Below are positions 16,673 to 25,109 of a DNA stretch of 50,984 nucleotides, piece after piece. The DNA lies in contig NZ_LYXZ01000005.1 of NCBI RefSeq assembly GCF_001676615.1, positions 1-50,984 on the forward strand, written 5' to 3'. Positions within the stretch are counted from its first letter, which is position 1, and each line of letters starts with the position of its first letter. This DNA comes from Labrys sp. WJW (GTDB lineage: Bacteria > Pseudomonadota > Alphaproteobacteria > Rhizobiales > Labraceae). The notes beneath the pieces were generated by a model that was given only the letters and a program-made list of their open reading frames with translations, did not search any database and was not told the origin of the DNA. A program made the translations under genes and the position numbers.

Positions 16673-17721
16673 CCAACGATACCAGGCGAGCCCATCCCGA
16701 CGATTTCGGCCCGCATCCGGCCGCCCCCCTGCCCGAACTGCCCGGCCACAGCTCGCGCGGGCGCCTCGAGCGCGTTTTGCGCCGCGGCGAATTCGCCGTC
16801 ACCGCCGAGCTCAACCCGCCCGATTCGGCCAATCCGGACGACGTGCTCGAGCGGGTGAAGCCGTTCGAGGGCTGGGTCGACGCCATCAACGCCACCGACG
16901 GGTCCGGCGCCAACTGCCACATGTCCTCGGTGGCAATCTGCGCCCTCTTGACCCGCGTCGGCTATTCGCCGGTGTTCCAGATCTCCTGCCGCGACTACAA
17001 CCGCATCGCCATCCAGGGCAATGTCCTCGGCGCCGCGGCGCTGGGCGTGTGCAACGTGCTGTGCCTGTCGGGCGACGGCGTGCAGAGCGGCGACCATCCC
17101 GAGGCCAAGCCGGTCTTCGACCTCGATTCGACCGCCCTGCTCTCCACCATCCGCACCATGCGTGACGAGCAGCGTTTCCTGTCGGGCCGCAAGATCACCA
17201 CCCCGCCTGCGGTGTTCATGGGCGCGGCGGCCAATCCCTTCGTGCCGCCCTATGATTTCCGCCCGATCAACCTGGCCAAGAAGATCCAGGCCGGGGCGCA
17301 ATTCATCCAGACCCAATATTGCTTCGACATTCCCCTGCTCGAACGCTTCATGGCCCGCATCCGCGACATGGGCCTGCACGAGAAATGCTTCATCCTGGTC
17401 GGCGTCGGCCCGCTCGCCTCCGCCCGTACCGCCAAGTGGATGCGTTCCAACGTGCCCGGCGTGCATGTGCCCGACGACGTGATCAAGCGCCTGGAAGGCG
17501 CGCAGGATCAGAAGGAGGAAGGCAAGCGGCTGTGCATCGACATCATCCAGCAGGTCCGCGAGATCAAGGGCGTCGCCGGCGTGCATGTGATGGCCTACCG
17601 CCAGGAAGAATATGTCGCCGAGATCGTGCATGAATCCGGCGTGCTCGCCGGCCGCACGCCCTGGCGCCGCGACATGGAGCCAAGCCCGATCCCGCATGAG
17701 GAGATCGTGGCGGCGCAATAG
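16669..17721 (+). CDS. metF: Methylenetetrahydrofolate reductase (MetF family)
   Basis: A 350-residue TIM-barrel flavoprotein. Supporting segments are EFAVTAELNPPDSANPDDVL near the N-terminus (acidic catalytic residue), NATDGSGANCHMSS, and VLCLSGDGVQSGDHPEAKPV, the FAD/folate-binding block, followed by AQFIQTQYCFD. It is longer than E. coli MetF and paired with a MetV-like subunit. It interconverts 5,10-methylene- and 5-methyl-tetrahydrofolate. With methylated-amine genes elsewhere in the window, it might run in the methyl-oxidising direction; this is inference. Confidence 0.92.
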   Translation: MTNDTRRAHPDDFGPHPAAPLPELPGHSSRGRLERVLRRGEFAVTAELNPPDSANPDDVLERVKPFEGWVDAINATDGSGANCHMSSVAICALLTRVGYSPVFQISCRDYNRIAIQGNVLGAAALGVCNVLCLSGDGVQSGDHPEAKPVFDLDSTALLSTIRTMRDEQRFLSGRKITTPPAVFMGAAANPFVPPYDFRPINLAKKIQAGAQFIQTQYCFDIPLLERFMARIRDMGLHEKCFILVGVGPLASARTAKWMRSNVPGVHVPDDVIKRLEGAQDQKEEGKRLCIDIIQQVREIKGVAGVHVMAYRQEEYVAEIVHESGVLAGRTPWRRDMEPSPIPHEEIVAAQ

Positions 17722-17728
17722 AGGCGAT

Positions 17729-17751
17729 CCCCTCCCCCCGCGGGGGAGGGT
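17729..17751. terminator. GC palindrome between convergent metF and VOC genes
   Basis: CCCCTCCCCCC and GGGGGAGGG form a near-perfect stem around CGCG. There is no T-run on either side, so termination is not certain. It is a common type of intergenic palindrome in GC-rich genomes. Confidence 0.55.
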
Positions 17752-17763
17752 CAAGCGCGCTGC

Positions 17764-18147
17764 CTATTCCGGCGTTGAGAACACCCGCAGCCTGTGGCCG
17801 TCGGGATCGAGCATCACGAAGGTGCGGCCAAAATCGAGATTGACCGGCGTTTGCGCAACGCGCACATCGCGCGTTTCGAGCCATTTGCCATAGGCGGCGT
17901 CGACGGCAGCGGCATTCGCCACCTTGAAGCCGATCTCGACGCCGCCGGCCGGCGCACCCGGCGCGGGCTCTGCCGTGTGCTTCGACCACAGGCCGAACAT
18001 CAGACCGGTTTCAAGGGCGAACAAAGCGAAGGTGGCCTGTGCCTCGATAGGCTCGAGGCCGAGCAGCTCGCGATAGAAGGCGGCGCTGCGCAGCGGGCTG
18101 TCGACCATCAGCAGGGCATAGCTGGACTTGAAGGCGGGAGCTGTCAT
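17764..18147 (-). CDS. VOC-family (glyoxalase/bleomycin-resistance-like) protein
   Basis: A 127-residue protein with the paired beta-alpha-beta layout: a first module ALLMVDSPLRSAAFYRELLG and a second ending FVMLDPDGHRLRVFST, where the final D-P-D-G-H supplies the family's typical turn and metal His. The start at 18147 has a GAGGAAACC site. Substrate cannot be told. It stands alone, convergent with metF. Confidence 0.85.
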   Translation of the reverse strand: MTAPAFKSSYALLMVDSPLRSAAFYRELLGLEPIEAQATFALFALETGLMFGLWSKHTAEPAPGAPAGGVEIGFKVANAAAVDAAYGKWLETRDVRVAQTPVNLDFGRTFVMLDPDGHRLRVFSTPE

Positions 18148-18256
18148 TGTCTGGTTTCCTCGGTTGCGATGAGGAAAGACTAACGGCCAGCCCTGCCAGT
18201 TTTTGTCAGGAGTGAAGGGCTTACGGCTCGGCCTCTTTGGCAAAGATGATGGATCC

Positions 18257-18368
18257 AAGAAGCGGACGAGACGTCCGCGGTCCCAGCCGCGCCGCTTGCC
18301 GCGGGACCCCGGCAAGGTTCGTGCAGGAAACGTCAAGGCCGGAACCGCGGACGTCTCGTCCGCCTTCT
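18257..18368. repeat. BIME-like inverted-repeat pair, family 2 (copy 3)
   Basis: Left unit AAGCGGACGAGACGTCCGCG (18259-18278) and right unit CCGCGGACGTCTCGTCCGCC (18345-18364) are inverted copies. An inner pair GGTCCC/GGGACC (18279-18284, 18303-18308) lies between. The element fills the gap between the VOC and phosphatase genes. Confidence 0.8.
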
Positions 18369-18388
18369 GCCTTCTTCTTGGTATTCCA

Positions 18389-19204
18389 TCACGCCGCGAC
18401 TGTCTCAGCCTGCTCCACCAGCCGCATCAAGCCATCCCAGGCCCCCGGCGCCGCACCGATAACCCGCCCGCCTCGGGCGAGATCGCCATGGGCGAGGAAG
18501 TTCTCGACCTTTCCGCCCGCCTCGCTGATCAGGCACAGGCCGGCCAGGCAGTCCCAGGCATTCATATGCGGTTCGTAATAGCCGACCAGCCGGCCCGCCG
18601 CGACATAAGCCAGCATCAGCGCGCCCGAGCCGTTACGGATGAACATCCCGCCCTCATGCAGGAGAGCATTGAGAAATCCGGTGATGATCTCCGGCGCCAC
18701 GCGGTGATTGGCGCCCACCCCGAGCACGCCGTCGACCAGGCTTCTTTGGTCCGAAAGCCGCAAAATGGTGCCGTTGAGCGTTGCTCCCTGGCCGAGGGCC
18801 GCGGCATAGAGTTCGTCGCGCACCGGCGCATAGATCACCCCGACGACCGTATCGATGCCCCAGGTGACCGCGACCGAGACGCACCAGGACGGCAGGCCGA
18901 AGACGAAGGGGCTGGTGCCGTCGACCGGGTCCATCACCCAGCAATAGCCGGACGTGCCTTCGCTCAAGCCATACTCCTCGCCGAGCAGGCTATCGTCAGG
19001 AAAAACCGCGTGGATACGCTCGCGCAGCAACCTTTCGCTGGCCTTGTCGGCGGCCGAGACCACATCCTGCGCATTGGCCTTGGTCTCGACCGCGAGCGTA
19101 TCGCGGTCGTTGAAGAAGGACAGCGCCAGGAGGCCGGCCTCCCGGATGATATCCCGGGCAAGATCGAGGCGGGCGGCGATGTCGGCGGCGGCAGGCGATG
19201 TCAT
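18389..19204 (-). CDS. Inositol monophosphatase family protein
   Basis: A 271-residue metal-dependent phosphatase of the IMPase/FBPase superfamily. The three signature motifs are seen: LLGEEYG (Glu-Glu metal ligands), WVMDPVDGTSPFV (DPxDGT), and AWDCLAGLCLISEAGG (WDxxxG). It dephosphorylates small phosphate esters such as inositol phosphate, histidinol phosphate or sugar phosphates. The start at 19204 has an AGGAA site; a start 30 bp earlier is possible. It is the last gene of the leftward ABC-transporter unit, though an inverted repeat separates it from the ATPase gene. That context favours a sugar-phosphate substrate. Confidence 0.9.
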   Translation of the reverse strand: MTSPAAADIAARLDLARDIIREAGLLALSFFNDRDTLAVETKANAQDVVSAADKASERLLRERIHAVFPDDSLLGEEYGLSEGTSGYCWVMDPVDGTSPFVFGLPSWCVSVAVTWGIDTVVGVIYAPVRDELYAAALGQGATLNGTILRLSDQRSLVDGVLGVGANHRVAPEIITGFLNALLHEGGMFIRNGSGALMLAYVAAGRLVGYYEPHMNAWDCLAGLCLISEAGGKVENFLAHGDLARGGRVIGAAPGAWDGLMRLVEQAETVAA

Positions 19205-19251
19205 GGGGCAATTCCTGAAGTACCTGAAATACATGAAGGCTAGGGCCAGCC

Positions 19252-19328
19252 GTCATTGCGAGCGCAGCGAAGCAATCCAGATGATGCGCCCCCGGCTTTC
19301 TGGATTGCTTCGCTGCGCTCGCAATGAC
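19252..19328. repeat. Palindromic element, family 3 (perfect 30-bp inverted repeat)
   Basis: Two 30-bp arms (19252-19281 and 19299-19328) are exactly complementary, with GCTTCGCTGCGCTCGCAATG as the core of the right arm and a 17-bp loop. This type (ATTGCGAGCG...AGCAATCC) is widespread between genes in proteobacteria. It lies between the ATPase stop and the phosphatase start. Confidence 0.9.
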
Positions 19329-19347
19329 AAGCTTCCACGGACCATCC

Positions 19348-20412
19348 TCATTCCGGCACCAGGGCAAGGCCCCGGTCGTGCAGGTCGACGCCGATGGCTG
19401 TCCCCGGCGCGAGCATGCGGTCGGTGCCCGAGTCGACCAGGAAGATCGGGCCGGCCTTGGTCTCGATCTCATATTCGACATGGTCGCCGAGATAGGCGGC
19501 GTGCAGCACCTTGCCGGACAGCATGGCGCCGGTAGCCTCGCGCAGGGTCATGGCATTGGGGCGGATGGCGAGCTTGGCCGGGCCGACGGCCAAGCCACGG
19601 GCCGCGAGAGCATGCCCACCCTCGCCGACCCGGATCTCGGCCCGGCCATCAGCCACGCGGGTCACCTCGCAGGGCACCACATTGGCCTCGCCGATGAAAT
19701 CGGCGATGAAGGCGGAGGCTGGCGCCTCGTAGAGCTCACGCGGCGTGCCGGCCTGGGCGATCCGGCCCTGATGCATGACGATAACCGTATCGGAGACGGC
19801 CAGGGCCTCTTCCTGGTCATGGGTGACGTAAACCGCGGTGAAGCCCAGGCGCTGCTGGAGTTCGCGGATCTCGGTGCGCACCCGCCGGCGCAGCCGCGCA
19901 TCGAGATTGGAGAGCGGTTCGTCGAGCAGGAGCACCTGCGGCTCGACCACGAGGGCACGCGCCACGGCGACGCGCTGCTGCTGGCCGCCCGACAGCTCGC
20001 TCGGCAGGCGCTCGCCATAGCCGGCCAAACCAACCAGCGCGAGGCCGTCGTCGGCCTTCTCGCGCGCTTCGGCCTTGCGCAAGCCCGATGATATCAGGCC
20101 GTACGCGACATTGTCGGCCACGCTCATATGCGGAAACAGAGCATAGGACTGGAACACCATCGAGACGTCGCGCTCATTGGCCGGCAGCGCCGTGACGTCC
20201 TTGCCGCCAATACTGATGCGGCCGGCACTGGGATGTTCCAACCCGGCGATCATGCGCAAGGTCGTCGTCTTGCCGCAGCCCGAAGGGCCGAGCAGGGTCA
20301 CCAGCGTGCCTGGTTCGATCGTGAGCGATAGATCGGCGATGGCCGTCACCGCGCCAAAGCTCTTGCTCACATTCTGGAAGGTGACCGAGCCCGGCCTGAT
20401 ATCGATACTCAT
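19348..20412 (-). CDS. ABC transporter ATP-binding protein (AfuC/FbpC/PotA type)
   Basis: A 354-residue importer ATPase. Walker A is GPSGCGKTT (42-50), the Q-loop MVFQSYALFPHMS, the signature LSGGQ (140-144), Walker B LLLDEP (161-166) and a switch His in YVTHDQEE. Residues about 235-354 form a TOBE/MOP-like regulatory domain. Its ATG overlaps the permease stop (ATGA, 20409-20412). It powers the permease and binding protein encoded upstream. Sequence type is that usually labelled iron(III) or polyamine; context suggests a phosphorylated sugar instead. Confidence 0.92.
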   Translation of the reverse strand: MSIDIRPGSVTFQNVSKSFGAVTAIADLSLTIEPGTLVTLLGPSGCGKTTTLRMIAGLEHPSAGRISIGGKDVTALPANERDVSMVFQSYALFPHMSVADNVAYGLISSGLRKAEAREKADDGLALVGLAGYGERLPSELSGGQQQRVAVARALVVEPQVLLLDEPLSNLDARLRRRVRTEIRELQQRLGFTAVYVTHDQEEALAVSDTVIVMHQGRIAQAGTPRELYEAPASAFIADFIGEANVVPCEVTRVADGRAEIRVGEGGHALAARGLAVGPAKLAIRPNAMTLREATGAMLSGKVLHAAYLGDHVEYEIETKAGPIFLVDSGTDRMLAPGTAIGVDLHDRGLALVPE

Positions 20413-22637
20413 GCCGCCTTCTCCTGAGGTCTGGTTGCGGATCTGGCCGGCAGGCCGGCGACGCGGTCCTCGCGGCGCAGCCGGCGTTCGCCGACCAGGG
20501 CCTGGAAGCCGCCGATCACGGCGATCATCACCACGATCAGCACGCTGGAATAGGCGATCGCCACGCCATAGCTGCCGTTCTCGACGAGGCCGACGATATA
20601 GGCGGTCGCCATGTTGTACTGGGCGCTCACCAGGAAGATCACGGCGCTGATCGAGGTGATCGAGCGCACGAAGCTGTAGACCAGGGCGGCGACGATGGCC
20701 GGGCGGAGCAGCGGCAGGATCACCCGCCGCGCCGTGGTGAAGGAGTTGGCGCCCAGCGTCAGCGAGGCCTCGTCGAGGCTGCGGTCGATCTGGCTCATTG
20801 CCGCCACGCCGCCGCGCACGCCGACCGGCATGTTGCGGAAGACGAAGCAGACGATCAGGATCAGCGCCGTGCCCGTCATCTCCACCGGCGGCAGGTTGAA
20901 GGCGAAGACGTAGGAGACGCCGATGATGGTGCCGGGAATGGCGAAGCTCATCATCAGGGCAAATTCGAACACCGAACGCCCGGCGAAATTCTGCCGTACG
21001 ATGAGATAGGCGGTGATGAGGCCGACCACCGCTGTCAGCGGTGCCGAGATCAGGGCGATTTCCATGGTCGTCCAGAACGAGCCCCAGGCGACGCCGCTCC
21101 ACAGGATCGCGCCCTGGTCGAAGGTCACCGCAAAGGCGCGGGTGTAGTGCTCGAGCGTGAGGCTGTGGTCGAGCCCCCAGGTCTTCACGAAGCCGCCGAA
21201 CAGGATCATGGCATAGACCACCAGTGTGAAGGCCGACCAGAGAGAGACCACGCCGATGGAAAGCGTGGCGACGCCGCGGCTGAGCCCGGCATGCTGGCCG
21301 GAATCGCCCTTGCCGGTGACGGTGGTGAAATTCCTGCCGCCGAGCCAGAGGCGCTGGGCGACGAAGGCGGTCAGGGTGAAGGAGAGCAGGATCAAAGCGA
21401 GTACCGCCGCCCGGGCCGGATCCGTCTGCGCGCCCACCACGGCGAAGAAGATCTCGGTGGAGAGCACGCCATGGCTGCCACCCAGCACCATGGGATTGCC
21501 GAAATCGGCAAGGCTCTCGATGAAACCGACCAGGAAGGCATTGGCAAGGCCCGGCCGCATCAGCGGCAGCGACACCGTGACGAAGGTGCGCCAGCGATCG
21601 GCCCTGAGTGTCTGAGCCGCTTCTTCCATGGCGGGGCTGACGCCCTGTACCACGCCGATCAGCACCAGGAAGGCGATCGGGGTGAAGGAGAGCACCTGCG
21701 CAATCCAGATACCGGTGAGACCGTAGAGCCAGCGGCCGGGCGGGATGTCGAACAGGTAGGCAAGGCCCTGGGTAACCACGCCGGAACGCCCGAACAGCAG
21801 GATCAGGGCCAGGCCCACCACGAAGGGCGGCGTGATGATCGGCAGGATGGTGAGCAGCCGCAACGCCCGCTTGAAGGGAAAGCGGGTGCGCGTCGCCACC
21901 AGGGCAAAGGCGAGGCCGAGCAGGGTCGAGCCGACGCCGGTGGCGATCGCCAGCGTCAGGGTGGACCAGGCGACGCCACAGCGCCCGCTGCCGGTGAGGC
22001 AGCGCAGGGTCCAGATCGACGGGTCGGTCAGGGTGTTGAGGAAGCCGGAGGGATCGAAGCTGCCATCGATGCCCTGGAAGGCACCGACCAGCACGGTACC
22101 GACCGGATAGAACACGAAGGTGGCGACCAGGGCGATCAGGATAGTGATCGCCGACACCACGAAGGCATCGCCCCTGAGAACGCCGCGCTCGGCGAGGCCG
22201 AAACTGAACAGCAGCAGGAAGGCCGTCAGCAGCGCGGCGGCACCGGCGCCGAAAGCCTCCTGCCCGGTCCCGAGCGTACCGAACCAGGCCTCGAACACCG
22301 GCCAGCGCCAGCCCGAATAGGCGATGGCGACCCCCTGCACGACCATGACGGCCGCGCCGGCGAGGCCCGAGACGACGAGCAGCCGGGGGCGCAAGGCCGG
22401 CTGAGCCGTGAAACGGGCCAGCACGGCCGGCACCAGCGCCAGCACAGGCAGAACCAGCCACCAGCGCCCGTGCAAGGCGAGCTGAGCCAAGCCCGGCCCC
22501 GCCTTCGCGCCGGCCGGATAGTCCGTCAGCCATCCGGTCGAGAAGAGTCCGGCCTCAAGTCTGTACCAGGGCAGGATCGCCAGGCCGAGAACGGCCAGGG
22601 CGAGCACCCAGTCGAGGCGGCGGTTGCGCCTGTTCAT
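20409..22637 (-). CDS. ABC transporter permease with two fused transmembrane modules (AfuB/FbpB type)
   Basis: A 742-residue inner-membrane protein. An N-terminal membrane stretch precedes two BPD-type permease modules. The EAA loops are visible as SPAMEEAAQTLRADRWRTFV in the first half and SQIDRSLDEASLTLGANSFT in the second. Such fused permeases characterise the FbpB/AfuB group. It has about 13-15 hydrophobic segments by eye. It lies between the binding-protein gene (separated by about 200 bp with a strong stem-loop) and the overlapping ATPase gene. Confidence 0.92.
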   Translation of the reverse strand: MNRRNRRLDWVLALAVLGLAILPWYRLEAGLFSTGWLTDYPAGAKAGPGLAQLALHGRWWLVLPVLALVPAVLARFTAQPALRPRLLVVSGLAGAAVMVVQGVAIAYSGWRWPVFEAWFGTLGTGQEAFGAGAAALLTAFLLLFSFGLAERGVLRGDAFVVSAITILIALVATFVFYPVGTVLVGAFQGIDGSFDPSGFLNTLTDPSIWTLRCLTGSGRCGVAWSTLTLAIATGVGSTLLGLAFALVATRTRFPFKRALRLLTILPIITPPFVVGLALILLFGRSGVVTQGLAYLFDIPPGRWLYGLTGIWIAQVLSFTPIAFLVLIGVVQGVSPAMEEAAQTLRADRWRTFVTVSLPLMRPGLANAFLVGFIESLADFGNPMVLGGSHGVLSTEIFFAVVGAQTDPARAAVLALILLSFTLTAFVAQRLWLGGRNFTTVTGKGDSGQHAGLSRGVATLSIGVVSLWSAFTLVVYAMILFGGFVKTWGLDHSLTLEHYTRAFAVTFDQGAILWSGVAWGSFWTTMEIALISAPLTAVVGLITAYLIVRQNFAGRSVFEFALMMSFAIPGTIIGVSYVFAFNLPPVEMTGTALILIVCFVFRNMPVGVRGGVAAMSQIDRSLDEASLTLGANSFTTARRVILPLLRPAIVAALVYSFVRSITSISAVIFLVSAQYNMATAYIVGLVENGSYGVAIAYSSVLIVVMIAVIGGFQALVGERRLRREDRVAGLPARSATRPQEKAA

Positions 22638-22673
22638 GGCTGGCCTTTCGGAAGTCGTAGTTCCACGGCGGTG

Positions 22674-22770
22674 GGTCGATCTTCAGATCGACCATCTTGG
22701 AAACGCCGCGCTTGCCGGCAGGAAGATGCCGATCCCGCTCCATCATTTGATGGAGCTGAGAAGATCGGCA
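22674..22770. repeat. Stem-loops between binding-protein and permease genes
   Basis: There is a perfect 20-bp palindrome GGTCGATCT-TC-AGATCGACC (22674-22693). Next is a nested hairpin: outer arms TGCCGATC/GATCGGCA (22727-22734, 22763-22770) and inner arms GCTCCATCA/TGATGGAGC (22737-22756). No T-run follows, so they probably stabilise the 3' end of the binding-protein mRNA or cause partial termination. Confidence 0.7.
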
Positions 22771-22840
22771 CACCGTTTCGCGCGCCTTGCCTTGCTAAGC
22801 TGACATCTATGGGTGAGACGCCTGCGGTCCCAGGAAAACC

Positions 22841-23860
22841 TCAGTTGGCGTTGGCGCCGATCTCGTGGTCCCAGCGCTCCAGCAGGGCCTTGCGGGTCGC
22901 GGGTTCGCCGAATTTCTTGAAATCGTAGTCGATCAGCTTGATGTCCTCGAAGCGCGGGGCCTGGGGCGGCAGCTCGGCGTTCTTGTTGGAAGGAATCTGG
23001 AAGGACTTGGCATCCTTCATCAGCGACTGGATCTCCGGCTTGAGGGCCCAGTCGTAGAATTTCTTGGCATTGTCGAGGTTGCGCGCGCCCTTGATGATGC
23101 TCATCGAGCCGATCTCGTAGCCGGTGCCCTCGCAGGGCGCCACGGTCTTCACCGGGAAGCCCTCGGCCGTCATCGTCACCGCGTCATGCATGAAGACGAT
23201 GCCGACGGTGGTCTCCCCGCGCGCCGCCGCCTTCACCGGGGCCGAGCCCGACTTGGTGTATTGCGAGACATTGGCATTGAGCTTGGTCAGGTACTCGAAG
23301 GCCTTGTCTTCGCCCATGATCTGCACCAGCGAGGCGAGCGCGGTATAGGCCGTGCCCGAGGAGTTGGGGTTGGCCATCTGGATTTCGCCCTTGAAGGAGG
23401 GATCGGCAAGATCGGCCCAGCAACCCGGCGCCTTCAGCTTCTTCTGGGCGAGGAGGTCGGCATTGTAGCCCCAGCCGAGCGCGCCGGCATAAACGCCCAC
23501 GGTGCGATAGCCCGACTGCTCGGCCTGGCGCTTGGCCCAATCCTGGAGTTGATCGAGCAGTGGGGACTTGTATTCGAGGGTGAGCCCTTCCTGGGCAGCC
23601 TGCAGATGCGGGTCGCCGGTGCCGGCCCACCAGATATCGGTCTTGGGATTGGCAGCCTCGGCCCGGATCTTGGCATAGGTTTCGCCGGAGGACAGGCGGA
23701 CCATGTTGACGCCGATGCCGCTGTCCTTCTCGAACCTGTTCTTCAGCAACTCGCAGACGGCGACATCCGCCGCGCAGATCAGGTTGAGCGAGCCCTCCGC
23801 CTGGGCGGCGGCCGGAAGCATGGCGGCGATGACCGCGGCGGCAGCGAGTATCTTCTTCAT
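22841..23860 (-). CDS. ABC transporter substrate-binding protein (AfuA/FbpA type)
   Basis: A 339-residue periplasmic protein. A signal peptide ends after AAAQA (about residue 21). The mature part has the family segments VRLSSGETYAKIRAEAANPK, DIWWAGTGDPHLQAAQEG, GYNADLL and ANPNSSGTAYTALASLVQIM. The start at 23860 follows a strong GGAGGAAACCC site. Homologues are labelled iron(III)-binding, but AfuA of Actinobacillus binds hexose phosphates. Here the neighbours (LacI regulator, inositol-monophosphatase family enzyme) favour a phosphorylated carbohydrate. The ligand is inferred, not shown. Confidence 0.88.
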   Translation of the reverse strand: MKKILAAAAVIAAMLPAAAQAEGSLNLICAADVAVCELLKNRFEKDSGIGVNMVRLSSGETYAKIRAEAANPKTDIWWAGTGDPHLQAAQEGLTLEYKSPLLDQLQDWAKRQAEQSGYRTVGVYAGALGWGYNADLLAQKKLKAPGCWADLADPSFKGEIQMANPNSSGTAYTALASLVQIMGEDKAFEYLTKLNANVSQYTKSGSAPVKAAARGETTVGIVFMHDAVTMTAEGFPVKTVAPCEGTGYEIGSMSIIKGARNLDNAKKFYDWALKPEIQSLMKDAKSFQIPSNKNAELPPQAPRFEDIKLIDYDFKKFGEPATRKALLERWDHEIGANAN

Positions 23861-23895
23861 GGGTTTCCTCCAGGCGGCATGCTGTTCTGCTTCTA

Positions 23896-24022
23896 TTGCA
23901 CACGCGTGCAAAGGCTGCATCAGCACGATCGCCCTGTCAATCCTGAATTCCGTGCCGAAATTTATCGCAAGACGCATCCGAACTGGGAAAAGCTGCCAGC
24001 GGCGCTTGCACATGACTGCAAG
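23896..24022. promoter_or_regulatory. Candidate LacI-type operators in the divergent region
   Basis: TTGCACACGCGTGCAA (23896-23911) is symmetric at 7 of 8 base pairs around a central CG, typical of LacI-family operators. A second site CTTGCA-N6-TGCAAG lies at 24005-24022, and a GTGCAA half-site follows at about 24026. They flank both promoters between the binding-protein gene (start 23860) and the regulator gene (start 24063). Confidence 0.68.
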
Positions 24023-24062
24023 GGCGTGCAACCTCCTTGCCCATGTTCGACCGGCTCTTGTC

Positions 24063-25109
24063 ATGAAACCAGCCCGCTCCTTCGTCAGCGCCGAGGAAGT
24101 CGCCAGACTGGCCGGCGTTTCCCGTTCCGCCGTGTCCCGCGCTTTCACGCCGGGAGCCAGCGTTTCCGAAGAGACGCGCAAGCGCGTGATGGAGGCGGCC
24201 CAGAACCTGGGCTACCACGTCAACCATCTCGCCCGCGGGCTGATGCGCCAGCAGAGCGGCATCGTCTGCCTGATCGTCTCCGACGTCGACACGCCCTTCC
24301 AGTCACGGCTGGCCCGGAACCTGATCGGCCGGCTGCAGCAGGCGGGCAAGGTCGCCATGGTGATCAATTCCTCCGGCTCGCCCGAAGCCGTGGCCGGCGC
24401 GGTGCGCCAGACCCTGAACTACCGGGCCGACGCCACGGTGGTGCTTTCCGGCACGCCCGACCGGGCCATCGCCCGCACCTGCCTCGACCATGGCCAGGAG
24501 CTGATCCTGATCAACCGCGACCAGGATTTCGACGAGGCGCATACCATCACGGTCGGCAACAAGGACGCCGCCCGTCAGGCCGTGCTCGCCTTCCAGCGCG
24601 CCGGTTGCCGGCGCCTGGCCTGCATCACCTCGCGGGCCGGCACGCCCAGCCTCACCGAACGCGAGCAGGCCTTCCTCGACGCCGCCCGCCAGGCTGGCTT
24701 CGAACCGATCCATTGGCGCCAGGGCCGTACCAGCTACGAGGCCGGCGCCGAGGCAGCGCGAGCCCTGTTCACCCGGCAGGTCACGCCCGATGCCGCCTTC
24801 TGCATCAACGACCTGATGGCTTGCGGCTTCGTCGACGCCGCCCGCAAGGAGTTCGGCCTGCGCGTGCCGGAGGATCTGTGCGTCATCGGCTTCGACGATA
24901 TCGAGCAGGCCGGCTGGCGCGCCTATGACCTCACGACCTTCGCCCAGCCCATAGACCGCATCGCCGACAAGGTCGCCGAACTGGTGCGTGGCGACACTGC
25001 CGGCCGCTCCGGCGGCACGGTCGGACAGGGCACGAGGACCTGCCTCGACGTGCCCCTGATCTGGCGCGGCACCGTGCGCGCACCCGATCTGTCGCAACAG
25101 GACGGCTAA
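24063..25109 (+). CDS. LacI-family transcriptional regulator
   Basis: A 348-residue repressor-type protein. The N-terminal HTH is SAEEVARLAGVSRSAVSRAF, with the hinge helix NHLARGLMRQQ near residues 57-67. A periplasmic-binding-protein-like sensor follows (GIVCLIVSDVDTPFQSRLAR; later AFCINDLMACGF and VIGFDDIEQAGW). The start at 24063 gives a standard LacI N-terminus. It is divergent from the AfuABC-like operon and palindromic sites lie between them, so it probably controls that operon in response to a sugar-type ligand. Confidence 0.93.
   Translation: MKPARSFVSAEEVARLAGVSRSAVSRAFTPGASVSEETRKRVMEAAQNLGYHVNHLARGLMRQQSGIVCLIVSDVDTPFQSRLARNLIGRLQQAGKVAMVINSSGSPEAVAGAVRQTLNYRADATVVLSGTPDRAIARTCLDHGQELILINRDQDFDEAHTITVGNKDAARQAVLAFQRAGCRRLACITSRAGTPSLTEREQAFLDAARQAGFEPIHWRQGRTSYEAGAEAARALFTRQVTPDAAFCINDLMACGFVDAARKEFGLRVPEDLCVIGFDDIEQAGWRAYDLTTFAQPIDRIADKVAELVRGDTAGRSGGTVGQGTRTCLDVPLIWRGTVRAPDLSQQDG

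Noticed and set aside
19348..22533. A single 1061-residue leftward protein ending in an ABC ATPase
   Set aside because: The first 700 residues are an out-of-frame reading of the permease gene; only the last 354 residues are real.
20409..23860. Iron(III) uptake function for the ABC transporter
   Set aside because: The label comes from family similarity only; the LacI regulator and phosphatase context and absence of a Fur-like site do not support it. Not excluded.
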